Assembly (NCBI GenBank): GCA_900756575.1
Contig: CAAEKQ010000133.1
Coordinates: forward strand, 1 to 19,408
Direction of reading: 5' to 3'
Length of the DNA stretch: 19,408 nucleotides
Source: an uncultured Oscillospiraceae bacterium
GTDB taxonomy: Bacteria; Bacillota; Clostridia; Oscillospirales; Oscillospiraceae
Shown: piece after piece, positions 1 to 8,700 of the stretch
How the letters are laid out: each line of letters opens with the position of its first letter
How positions within the stretch are numbered: the stretch's first letter is position 1
The notes under the pieces: model-generated
Told to the model about the DNA's origin: nothing
Databases searched by the model: none
The model's input: only the letters and a program-made list of their open reading frames with translations
Translations under genes and position numbers: made by a program

Positions 1-183
1 GATCCAGAGACCGGCTCCGGAATCGGGGACGACATAGAAGCTCGTACAACCCGCCCGGCGCAAGAGTTGGATTTGCTGTAAGAGCACCTGCTTCAGGCCA
101 AGGCACAGGGGAACTTCTTCATCCCAGCCGAACTTGAAGCGGGTGGGAACGTGAGATAGGAAACCGCAGGTTTTGACGTCCAT
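1..183 (-). CDS. SLOG/DUF1273-like protein, N-terminal part, cut by window edge
   Basis: An open frame of 61 codons runs from ATG at 183 to the window edge with no stop, so only the N-terminus is visible. A GGAGGT ribosome site lies 8 nt before the ATG. The protein resembles the SLOG (DUF1273/YpsA-like) proteins common in clostridial ICEs: a VKTC-F-x-x-H-x-P start, then TRFKFGWDEE, a helix with LGLKQVLLQQIQLLRRAG and a following strand. SLOG domains are Rossmann-like and are thought to bind nucleotides or nucleotide-derived ligands; the role of the ICE members is not known. Two stretches differ from the usual pattern: the typical TGHRP is LSHVP here, and the usual GMALGxD-like loop reads VPDSGAG. 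It may be a divergent or decayed copy. It is transcribed divergently from the ribbon-helix-helix gene at 312. Confidence 0.65.
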   Translation of the reverse strand, partial: MDVKTCGFLSHVPTRFKFGWDEEVPLCLGLKQVLLQQIQLLRRAGCTSFYVVPDSGAGLWI

Positions 184-221
184 GATATAATACCTCCAGA
201 TTTCTTTATAGCATTTTCTTT

Positions 222-250
222 AATATACACTATATAGGCACTATATTCAA
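222..250 (-). promoter_or_regulatory. Sigma-A-type promoter for the SLOG gene
   Basis: On the minus strand TTGAAT (250-245) and TATATT (227-222) are separated by exactly 17 nt, a good match to a housekeeping promoter. The predicted start near 215 leaves a leader of about 30 nt with the GGAGGT site. The spacer holds a direct repeat (see 228-246). This is a reading of the sequence, not an experimental start site. Confidence 0.6.
228..246. repeat. Direct repeat CACTATAT x2, candidate operator
   Basis: CACTATAT occurs at 228-235 and 239-246, giving an 11-nt period, about one helical turn. The first copy overlaps the palindrome CTATATAG (230-237). Both copies sit between the -35 and -10 boxes of the minus-strand promoter, where bound protein would block RNA polymerase. 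Ribbon-helix-helix proteins often bind short tandem repeats, and such a gene starts 65 nt away, so autoregulation or cross-regulation is a reasonable inference. Confidence 0.45.
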
Positions 251-254
251 CCAA

Positions 255-283
255 TTGTTTGCACATAGTTTCTAGGGTAAAAT
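255..283 (+). promoter_or_regulatory. Candidate promoter for the ribbon-helix-helix gene
   Basis: TTGTTT (255-260) and TAAAAT (278-283) are spaced by 17 nt. Transcription would begin near 290 and leave a leader of about 22 nt with the AGGAGG site. The TATAAT at 289-294 looks better alone, but it would start RNA inside the ribosome site and has no matching -35 box. Confidence 0.4.
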
Positions 284-311
284 GGAACTATAATTGCAGG
301 AGGTTGAAGCC

Positions 312-503
312 ATGGCAGAACCATACTTGAAATATCGCACCCGATTTACCTCGTCGCTCAAGAATGAACTGATTCCATTGTTCAATCAGCTTGCAGCCCA
401 AACTCGGATTCCCAAAAGTCGATTGCTGGACGAGGCAATTGAGGATTTGCTAAAAAAGTACGATATTGAGATTCCTGAAAATGACGAAAATGAAATACTG
501 TAA
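312..503 (+). CDS. Ribbon-helix-helix domain protein (63 aa), likely DNA-binding regulator
   Basis: This is the only convincing plus-strand gene in the window. The start is ATG at 312, eight nt after AGGAGG; a TTG at 294 in the same frame lies upstream of that ribosome site and is unlikely. The protein has a short beta-strand-like segment (KYRTRFTSSL), a first helix (LKNELIPLFNQLAAQT), a turn with IPKSR and a second helix (LLDEAIEDLLKKY), which is the arrangement of ribbon-helix-helix regulators. Such proteins act as dimers that insert the beta ribbon into the major groove. It faces the SLOG gene across a control region with a direct repeat, so it may repress that promoter and perhaps its own. 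It could also have an accessory relaxosome role, since ribbon-helix-helix folds are used there too. Its exact targets are not shown by the sequence. Confidence 0.8.
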   Translation: MAEPYLKYRTRFTSSLKNELIPLFNQLAAQTRIPKSRLLDEAIEDLLKKYDIEIPENDENEIL

Positions 504-516
504 ATATACAATAACA

Positions 517-555
517 CCTCTCATTTCACCACCTGCAAGGGCGGCAAATGAGGGG
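517..555 (+). terminator. Hairpin between convergent genes, weak terminator candidate
   Basis: CCTCTCATTT (517-526) pairs with AAATGAGGGG (546-555) over ten positions with one G-U pair on the plus strand, around a 19-nt loop. It sits 13 nt after the regulator's stop and 26 nt past the relaxase stop from the other side, so it could end transcription from either direction. The following plus-strand tract (TACGTTTTATT) is only moderately T-rich. Confidence 0.4.
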
Positions 556-581
556 TACGTTTTATTCCTAGTAAGCTGGAT

Positions 582-1964
582 TTATCTCTGCTGCCCTCTC
601 ATCCGTTCCTCTTCCCGGCGGGTATCCTGCTCAAAGAACATCCGGATATTCTCCTTGGCCAGCTCATATTCCCGGCTCTTTTTTCGGGCGGCTTGAAGCT
701 CTGACCGCAGTTCGCTTCGCTGGGCCTGAATCTGGGCATATTCGGCGTTCAGCTCCTTGCCCCTTGGAATGTGTTCCAGCCCCTCAAACGCCTGCTTGGC
801 AGCCTTGTGAATCAGAATGTCCTCGCGATGGGCCTCCAGGAACTTCTTGCTGTACCCGGCCTTTCGATAGGCCACATAGGTGTCTCTGGTCTTGGAATAG
901 TTGATGATATTGGTTTTCAGCGCCTTGATCTCACTGAGCCGGTCATCACACTGCCGAAGCTGTGCTTGAAGTGCGTCTGTCCGCTGGTGCATATCCTCGG
1001 CCTGAGTAACCAGAGCTTCCATGCTGTCAATGTGGTTCTCGTTCAGGAACAGCATCACGTTTGCCATCTGCTTGAGGTTGAATACTGACGCCCAGCGCTC
1101 ATAGGCCGGGCCCTTTTCCTCCAGCTTCTGCTGAAGATCAAAAATCAGGGAGAAGCGCACCACCTGATGCACCTGAATGCTCTTCTGCTTGGGCCGATGG
1201 ACGGCCTTCCCGGCAATGACAGCCCGAATCTCCTCGTCCGTGTAGCCTGCACCCAAAGAGCGGAAGCGGATAAATCGCTGCTGTCCCGTACCTTTGACAG
1301 CCGTGTATTTCCCGGTCTTTATCTCATAGCCCGCTTCTCGGAGCTGACGCAGGAATGCCTCGAAATCCTGCGGCTCCTTGCGCAGGGCATCGTCAATGGC
1401 CCGGCGAATTTCGTTGCGGAAGGTGTCCTGATTATAGGTCTGCTTTTCCCGCAGACGTTGGGGACGGGGCGTGATAACCGACAAGCCCGCCTCGATGCAG
1501 ACCGTATCGCTGACCCGCTGTAAGTCCAGCCCTGACCGCAGGAAATCCCGGTATTTGTGGAGACCGTCCAGGGTGGTGGAGTTATAGATGATGTGATTGT
1601 GGATGTGAGCTTTGTCCGTGTGGGTTGCCACCACAAAGGCGTGCTTGCCCTTTGTCCAGCGCATGGCGGTTTCATAGCCCAATCGATTGGCCTCTTCCGG
1701 GGTGATCTCACCGGGCTTGAAGGACTGCCGAATCTGATAGGCAATGACGTCGGAATCCGCGTCCAGTCCTGTCTTTTGATGATAGAGTCGCTTGGTTAGC
1801 AAAAATTCCTCCACGGCTGTGCGCGGATCACACTCGTAGGAGGAAAGATAAGTGCCTGCCTCTGTTTTGTCTGGATTCAGCGCGTAATCCATCCGATCTG
1901 CCAGACACTGCCGGACGGAGCGCTTTTTGTTTCGGTGCAGCGCAATCAACCTGGTGGCTGCCAT
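582..1964 (-). CDS. Relaxase/mobilization nuclease, MOBP (MobA/VirD2) type
   Basis: This 460-residue protein is the ICE relaxase: it nicks one strand at oriT, stays bound to the 5' end and leads it into the recipient. The start is ATG at 1964, placed by GAGGTG just upstream; the longer open frame back to 2009 runs through a hairpin. A candidate catalytic tyrosine is Tyr27 in the DRMDYALNP segment. The metal-binding HUH-type motif is HTDKAHIHNH at residues 115-124, followed by IIYNS. After about residue 300 the chain becomes helical and charged with coiled-coil character, as is usual for the C-terminal part of these relaxases. It is the last gene of the minus-strand set, preceded by a terminator-like hairpin and, further up, by MobC. 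Length and motifs look intact. Confidence 0.92.
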   Translation of the reverse strand: MAATRLIALHRNKKRSVRQCLADRMDYALNPDKTEAGTYLSSYECDPRTAVEEFLLTKRLYHQKTGLDADSDVIAYQIRQSFKPGEITPEEANRLGYETAMRWTKGKHAFVVATHTDKAHIHNHIIYNSTTLDGLHKYRDFLRSGLDLQRVSDTVCIEAGLSVITPRPQRLREKQTYNQDTFRNEIRRAIDDALRKEPQDFEAFLRQLREAGYEIKTGKYTAVKGTGQQRFIRFRSLGAGYTDEEIRAVIAGKAVHRPKQKSIQVHQVVRFSLIFDLQQKLEEKGPAYERWASVFNLKQMANVMLFLNENHIDSMEALVTQAEDMHQRTDALQAQLRQCDDRLSEIKALKTNIINYSKTRDTYVAYRKAGYSKKFLEAHREDILIHKAAKQAFEGLEHIPRGKELNAEYAQIQAQRSELRSELQAARKKSREYELAKENIRMFFEQDTRREEERMRGQQR

Positions 1965-1976
1965 GAAATCACCTCG

Positions 1977-2020
1977 AAAAAAGCCTTGGGAACGTGAGCA
2001 TAAACTCACATTCCCAAGGC
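1977..2020 (-). terminator. Intrinsic-terminator-like hairpin abutting the relaxase ribosome site
   Basis: GCCTTGGGAACGTGAG (1983-1998) and its partner at 2005-2020 form a 16-bp stem around a 6-nt loop, with a single mismatch that becomes a G-U pair in minus-strand RNA. Six U residues follow directly (1982-1977). This is the classical form of a Rho-independent terminator. It ends right where the relaxase GAGGTG begins, so transcripts from upstream must read through it to express the relaxase. An inverted repeat beside a relaxase gene can also be part of oriT; the sequence does not decide between the two. Confidence 0.7.
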
Positions 2021-2062
2021 AAATTGTTTAGGGCAATGCTGTTCAAATAGCAAGCCATGAAT

Positions 2063-2362
2063 CTACTTCCAGAACAGCCAAAGCAGTCGATCCTGCAAGC
2101 TGTCCAGCAGCCCCTGGATCATTGCCGCGCCCATCAACAGCGCCACACAAAGGACGGCCGCCAGTCCCAGAAGGAATGTCTGGCTCCAGAACTGATGAAT
2201 CACCGTATAAATCCCGCTGCCCAACAGGAACAGCAAAAACGGCCCGATTACATAGCAGGAAAGATGGGCGGCAATCTCAAACAAAATGGATGCTGTTGCA
2301 GTGATGAGCAATAGGGGCAGCAGGAAAAGCTTCAAGGGAAGCAGAGCAATCTTTTTCAGCAT
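2063..2362 (-). CDS. Small ICE-associated membrane protein (99 aa)
   Basis: The ATG at 2362 gives a 99-residue protein starting MLKKIALLPLKLFLLP. An in-frame GTG lies three codons upstream and AAAGGA precedes both, so the exact start is uncertain. The longer open frame to 2581 overlaps mobC and is not credible. The chain is almost wholly hydrophobic: about three membrane segments, roughly residues 5-30, 35-55 and 62-85. Small membrane proteins of this kind are regular neighbours of mobC and the relaxase in Tn1549-like elements; it recalls the CD1845-type proteins, but I cannot confirm the family. A promoter lies directly upstream and the relaxase directly downstream. The function is unknown. 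Confidence 0.6.
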   Translation of the reverse strand: MLKKIALLPLKLFLLPLLLITATASILFEIAAHLSCYVIGPFLLFLLGSGIYTVIHQFWSQTFLLGLAAVLCVALLMGAAMIQGLLDSLQDRLLWLFWK

Positions 2363-2391
2363 GGTTCTCACCAGTCCTTTCTTGTGGCACC

Positions 2392-2420
2392 ATTGTACCA
2401 GAGCGGACGAACTGCGGCAA
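2392..2420 (-). promoter_or_regulatory. Internal promoter ahead of the small membrane protein and relaxase
   Basis: On the minus strand TTGCCG (2420-2415) and TACAAT (2397-2392) are spaced by 17 nt. The -10 box is preceded by TGG, giving an extended -10 element. Transcription would begin near 2385, about 22 nt before the membrane-protein ATG, in the only non-coding gap of this operon half. It would supply RNA for the membrane gene and, after read-through of the hairpin at 1977-2020, for the relaxase. Confidence 0.5.
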
Positions 2421-2433
2421 GGATGCGGAGCGG

Positions 2434-2766
2434 CTATTCCAGCTGCGCGAGTGCGGATAGAATCTCTTTTGCCTTTGTCCAAAGCGCGTCCAGTTTGATT
2501 TGCAGACTGATGATGTCCTCCTGAAACACGGTGCCGTAGGTATTGGCAACCTTGGCATACTGGTTTAAGTTGTTGCTGCAAATGCGGAGCAGGCGCACCA
2601 GCTCCTTGATGTCGGTGGTGTCCAGCTGGATGCAGTAGCCATCCAGAGCCATCTTGCGGAGATAGGCGCTCATGTTCCGGGTGCCCAGCTCCTGCATGTT
2701 CTCTTGAATCCGCGCATACTCAGCCTCAGAGAGGCGAAGCTCAAAGCGCCTCGATTTATCCGCCAT
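2434..2766 (-). CDS. mobC: MobC-family relaxosome accessory protein
   Basis: This 110-residue protein matches the MobC family. Its N-terminal half has the ribbon-helix-helix-like start RRFELRLSEAEYARIQENMQ and the segment MSAYLRKMALDG. Its C-terminal helix contains the family-typical stretch ELVRLLRICSNNLNQYAKVANT. MobC proteins bind near nic, open the DNA and help the relaxase act. The ATG shares its A with the TAA of the giant helicase gene (TAATG), which indicates translational coupling. No separate promoter is visible. The stop is followed by a promoter-containing gap. Confidence 0.93.
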   Translation of the reverse strand: MADKSRRFELRLSEAEYARIQENMQELGTRNMSAYLRKMALDGYCIQLDTTDIKELVRLLRICSNNLNQYAKVANTYGTVFQEDIISLQIKLDALWTKAKEILSALAQLE

Positions 2767-5700
2767 TACAGAGCCACCTCCATGTCATCCCCGCTACGAG
2801 AATCTGCGAGCTGTGCCATGCGCTCCCGAAGCTCCTTGAGCACCGAAGGGCGTTCCTCCGGAGCGGGAGTTTCTGGTTCTTCCGGGCTATCCATGCTGAG
2901 CTCCGCATCCAGCTCTGCCAGCCGGGCGCTTTTTTGCTGGAGCTCCTGTTCCTGTGGAAAGGGCTTGCCCAGCTCCTCCTTCGCGGCGGCCTGCTGATTA
3001 TACAGGTTCTCCAGCTGGGCATTGGCGGCTTCAATGCGGGAGGGAATCTTACTCAGTGCATTGTCCAGACGTGTGAGATTGCCGCGGGCATCGGCTCCCA
3101 ACGTGACCGCATGGCGGAGCTGACCGTGCAAAACTGCCAGAAAAGCATTCTGAAAATGGTCATAGTCCAGCTCTACCTGGAAGCCGCGATAGGAACCAAT
3201 TTGGATATTTTCCGCTCCCGTGTAGCTTTTACAGGCTGCCAGCAATGCTTCACCGGCCGGCTCCTTTTCCGCAAAGGATTTACCTTGCAGCTCTATGCCT
3301 ACAAAGCCCTCTGCCGGTGTGGGGTGGTTCTGGGCGGTCTGCACATCCACGGTGAGACTGCTGACCAGATTTTGATACTTCTCAATCTCAGCCGGAAAGT
3401 ATTTCAGAAGTCGATCTTCCAACCGGTACTGCTGGCTCAGATGGTCCGCACGAAGCACTTTCAGCCGCGCCACCTCAATGTCCAGATCCATCTTTTCCTT
3501 GATGGCAGGATTCCCGGCGCACAGAGCTTTGATTTCCGCAAAACTCAGGGCCTGCTCGTCCACGTCCTCGCAGGCACGAACCGGGGATTTGCTGGTCATG
3601 ATCTGGGATATGAATTTCTGCTTGTTCTCCAGCGTCTGAAACAGATAGGCGTCAAAGGTGCCGTTGGTCACATAATTGTAGATCTGCACCTCCGGATTCC
3701 GGTTGCCCTGACGGATGATACGCCCGTTGCGCTGGGTGAGGTCCGCAGGCTTCCAGCCCACATCCAGATGATGCACGGCAATCAGCCGATCCTGGACGTT
3801 GGTTCCTGCGCCCATCTTCTGGGTACTGCCCAGGAGAATCCGCACGTCCCCGGAGCGAACCTTGGAAAACAGCGCCGTCTTTTTCGCATCGGTGTCCGCA
3901 TCATGGATAAAGGCGATCTCCGATTCCAGAACGCCGGACGCAAGCAGCTTTCCTTTGATATCCTCATAGACATTGAAATTACCGTCATTTTTCGGAGTGG
4001 AGAGATCGCAGAAGATGAGCTGAGTCAGCTTGTCCGCCTGCCCGGCTTCATAGATATCCAGCACCTTGCGGACGCAGGCGTTCAGCTTGCTGTTTGGATC
4101 ATCCGGCAGCATGGGATTCATGAGCCGTTGATCCAGACCAATTTTTCGCCCGTCATTGGTGATGCAGAGCATATTGTCCACAGAGGAATCCACAATTCCA
4201 GCGTGAACCGCTGCGGCCCGCTGAGACAGGCTCTGCACCATCTCCTGCTGGAGTTCCGAAGGCTCCACCACAATGGTTTCATACTTTGCCTCCGGGCGCG
4301 GAAGATCCAGCTGATCCGCTGTTTTGATATCCGCAATCTCCTTGAACATGTTCATCAGCTCCGGGAGATTAAAGAACTTGGCGAACCGTGTTCTAGCCCG
4401 ATAGCCGGTGCCTTCGGGGGCAAGCTCAATGGCGGTTGTGGTCTCGCCAAAGGTGGAGGCCCAGCAATCGAAATGCCCCAGTCCCATCCGCTGGAGGGTG
4501 CTGTACTGGAGATAGCGCTGCATGGTATAGAGCTCTGTCATGGAGTTGCTGACCGGGGTGCCCGTGGCAAAGTTTATGCCGCGGCCTCCGGTGAGCTCGT
4601 CCATATAGCGGCATTTCATAAACATATCTGAACTTTTCTGCGCCTCAGAGGTGGATAATCCCGCCACATTCCGCATTTTTGTGTACAAAAACAGGTTTTT
4701 ATAGGCATGCGCCTCGTCCACGAACAGCCGATCAACCCCCAACTGCTCAAAGTAAATCACATCGTCCTTCCGCTGGGTATCCGTGAGCTTTTCAAGGCGG
4801 GCTTGCAGGGATTTTCGCGTTTTCTCCATCTGCTTTACCGTGAAGCGTTCACCGCTGCGGTATTTCATGGATTCGATGGTTTCCGTCAGCTCGTCGATCT
4901 GTTCCTGAAGCAGGCGTTGCTGCCGCTCCGGGGAAATGGGGATTTTCTCAAACTGGCTGTGGCCGATAATCACCGCGTCATAGTCGCCGGTGGCAATTCT
5001 GGAACAGAACTTCTTTCGCCGTGCGGTCTCAAAGTCCTTCTTTGTGGCCACCAGCAGCTTGGCGCTGGGATAGAGGGTCAGAAATTCGCTGGCCCACTGA
5101 CCGGTCAGGTGGTTGGGTACCACAAAGAGGCTTTTCTGGCAGAGCCCCAGACGCTTGCTCTCCATGGCGCTGGCCGCCATTTCAAAGGTTTTGCCTGCGC
5201 CCACTTCGTGCGCCAGCAGCGTATTTCCACCGTAGAGCACATGGGCGATGGCACCGCGCTGATGCTCACGGAGCGTGATTTCCGGATTCATGCCCCCAAA
5301 TACAATGTGACTGCCGTCGTACTCCCGGGGCCGGGTGCTGTTGAACAGCTCGTTATACCTGGTCACCAGAGCCTCCCGCCGCTGGGGCTCCTTCCAGACC
5401 CAGGTGGAAAATGCATCCTTGATGGCCTGCTGCTTCTGCTGGGCCAGCGTGGTTTCCTTTTTGTTGAGAATGCGCTTTTGCTTACCTTCCGCGTCCTCAA
5501 CCGTATCGTAAATTCTGACGTCCTTTAGATTCAGGGTTTCCTCCAGAATCTTATAGGCGTTGGCTCGGGCAGTGCCGAAAGTGGTGTAGGCCGCCACATC
5601 GTTGTAGCTGACGTCGCTCTTCCCCGAAATGCGCCACTCCGCCGTTACGTTGGCATATTGCACCTGAATATTGCGGCGGAGGTAAAAGGGCGTATCAAAG

Positions 5701-8700
5701 GTTTCTACCATGAACTGCTGAATGTACTTGGGATCAATCCAGGTTGCGCCCAGGCGTACATCAATTTCGGAAGCATCCAAATCCTTGGGCTGGGCCTTTT
5801 CCAGCGCTTCTACATTGACCGTAAAGGCAGCATCCTTTTCCGCTGCCAGCCGGGCAATCCGCAGTTTGTCCCGGACGTTGCCGGAGAGATATTCATCCGC
5901 TGTCTGCCAGCCCTGCTCTAAATCATCGGAAGCCATAGGATCTTTGAAGATCACGCCATGAAGCGCCTGAATGATTGGCCCATAATCTCCCGGCGCGCCC
6001 AGCAGCTCCGACATATAGGGAAGATCCACCTTGCCGCGTTCCCCAATGGAAATTGCCAGTGCCTCACTGGGTGTGTCAGCGCTGGTAATGGCTTTTGTTG
6101 GCCGGATGGTTCGCTTGGTGAAAATATCTGCTTTGCTTTTAAGCGCTCCGTTTTCGTCCAGATTCTCTAAAGAGCAGAGCAGATAATAGCTGCTGTCCTG
6201 GTCGAACAACTTGGCATTGGCACGGTCATTGATCAGACCGTACTTGGCGGAGAACGCATCGTAGGCGGTATTCAGTTCCTGCTGTTTTGCCGAGATGGCG
6301 TCACTGGGGTAATCCTCCAACTGGTACGCAATGAGTTCCTCTAAGGTTTGGCGGAGCGCCACCATGCCCTTCATGCGCTCCTTGGCAGTCTGATTCAGTG
6401 TCACCGGCGTCATCACGGAGTTCTCCCGGAAGTATACTTCGCCGTCTACCACCGTATAGGAGAAGTTTTTGACGTTGGGATCAGCGGGAATTGCCTTTGT
6501 TTCTGGCTCCAGAACCATGCTGTCCAGCTGTACCGCCTGATAGCTGCCATGGATATGCGATATGGCTTCGGACAGCTGCACGCTTAAATCGGCACCCTCC
6601 AGAGGCAGAACCGTCAGGCTGGCTTTTCCGTATTGGGTGCTTTCGCTGGTCAGTGTTCCCAGCACCATTTCCGGGTGAGCGAGATAATAGCTGCTTAGCG
6701 GCAGACCATCCTCGGCCATGCCGAGATGAACCCAATCGGGTTCCAAATCAATGGGCTGCTCCCGCTTCTGGAGAAAGAGAATGTCTGAAACCACATCGGT
6801 TCCAGCGTTGGCGCGGAACGCATTGTTGGGCAGACGAATGGCACCAAGTAGCTCCGCCCGCTGAGCGATGTACTTCCTTGCTTCCATATTGGCGGAATCC
6901 ATGGTGTAGCGACTGGTGACGAAAGCAATGATCCCACCGGGACGCACCTGGTCAATGGCTTTCGCAAAAAAATAGTTATGGATGGAATAGCCCAGCTTGT
7001 TATAGGGACGGTCATTGACCTTGTAGTTCCCGAAGGGCACATTGCCGATGGCAAGATCAAAGAAATCCCGGCGGTCGGTGGTTTCAAAGCCTGCCACGGT
7101 GATGTCTGCGTTGGGATAAAGCTGCTTCGCAATCCGTCCGGAAATGCTGTCCAGCTCCACGCCATAGAGATTGCTTCCCGCCATGGAATCCGGCAGCATC
7201 CCGAAGAAATTGCCCACGCCCATGGATGGCTCCAGAATGTTGCCGGTGTGAAAACCCAGCTGTTCCACAGCATCATAGATGGCGCGAATCACCGTGGGGC
7301 TGGTGTAATGGGCATTGAGTGTGGAGGCTCTGGCATCGGCATATTCCTCTGGGGTAAGCGCCGCGGAAAGCTCCTGAAATTCCGATGCCCAGTCCGTTTT
7401 CCTTTCGTCAAAGGCATCTGCCAGACCGCCCCAGCCCACATACTGAGACAGAATTCCCTGTTCCTCGGCGCTGGCCTGTCTGTTGTCCTGCTCCAGCTCC
7501 TTGAGCAGACGAATGGCATCCAGATTTCTGCGGAACTTTGTCTTAGGGCCACCTTCGCCAAGATGGTCATCGGTGATGTGGAAATTCTCTGCGGGAAGCG
7601 CTGTGTTTTCGGGAATCTCCGCCTGCTCCACGGTAACATCCGGCTCCACAGAAATGGGAACAGACGCCAGTGCAGGAGCCTCAAAGAGCGGATTGTTGCG
7701 CTCATCCAGCCGCGCAAGGGACGGCAAGCGCTCCTTGCTTTCTACGCGGGTGATGGGATAGGTCTGGGTATCATCTGTGAGGTGAACATCAAAGAGCCCA
7801 GCGGATTCGATGAGATAGCGGGTGTCGTCCAGATACACCGCCTGACCCGGCTGGGGCTCCCAGCTGGTTTCTGCTGTGGATTCTGCTTCGACTATGGCGT
7901 TGGCTTCTTCGGAATCCTCGGTAAGGTCCTGCTCCACGTCATATTCCCAATCGTCCAGCTGGGTGAGCTCATCCTCTGTGAGATAGCGCCGGTTTTCCAT
8001 CAATTCTCCAATGCGCTTTGCAAGGCTGGGCCAGGAGAGCAAGACGTTTTCACAGCCTGCCTTTTTGAAGCAGATGCCCTTGGAATCGTGATCCTCGGAG
8101 GAATGCGGCGCTCCGGAGAGCGCCGGGGCGTCCCCGCCGATGCCGTATTCCTGCTTCAGAAATGCGGCCCGGTTAGCCCGAAGCGCATGGGTCTCGAAAT
8201 ATGCATAGATTCTGTGTCGGCCGCCGGCCATCCCGCTGCCATGGGAGGCGATGGCCATATTGATTTCGTCTGTGGTAATAAAGGACGAAACCGCTGGAAG
8301 CTCCGGCAGCGTTGCCGGGTAATCCTTCCGGGGCATCGGCAGCTCCGGTAATGCAGCTGCCAGCCATGCAGTGTCCCGATTCCGAAAAGCCAGCAGCTGA
8401 GGTTCCTGAGCCAGGGCTGCGTTGAACACCTGATACTCGGCGATCAGTGCATCCCGGCGAATGGGGTCCCCCAGCGCGGCTGCAATCTTTTGAACTGCCT
8501 CGGGATAAACGCCATCTGCAAGCGCCGCTAACTCGGAAAGATAGCCGCTTTCCCGGGCCAAAGCGGAACGATCCCGCTGCACATTCCACAGGCTGGAGGC
8601 AAGCTGTGCACGCTCGTGCGTGGGCGCTTCCACCACCTCCAGATTCGTTGCAAAGCTGCCTTCCAGCAGCAGTTCTTCTATGCGCTGAGCGGCGGTTTCC

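Noticed and set aside
289..294. TATAAT just before the ribbon-helix-helix gene
   Set aside because: RNA would start within the AGGAGG site and no -35 box lies at the right distance; the TTGTTT/TAAAAT pair fits better.
2277..2558. 93-codon minus-strand frame over mobC
   Set aside because: It is an Arg/Ser-rich shadow of mobC without a ribosome site or recognisable pattern, unlike the nested tnpV.
2063..2581. 172-codon version of the small membrane protein
   Set aside because: The first 70 codons overlap mobC in another frame and are not membrane-like; the ribosome site and hydrophobic start point to 2362.
2934..4631. Long plus-strand open frame of 565 codons
   Set aside because: It is the antisense shadow of the helicase gene, with no ribosome site and no protein pattern. 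The same holds for the long plus-strand frames at 6978-8351, 13726-14892 and 15249-16415.
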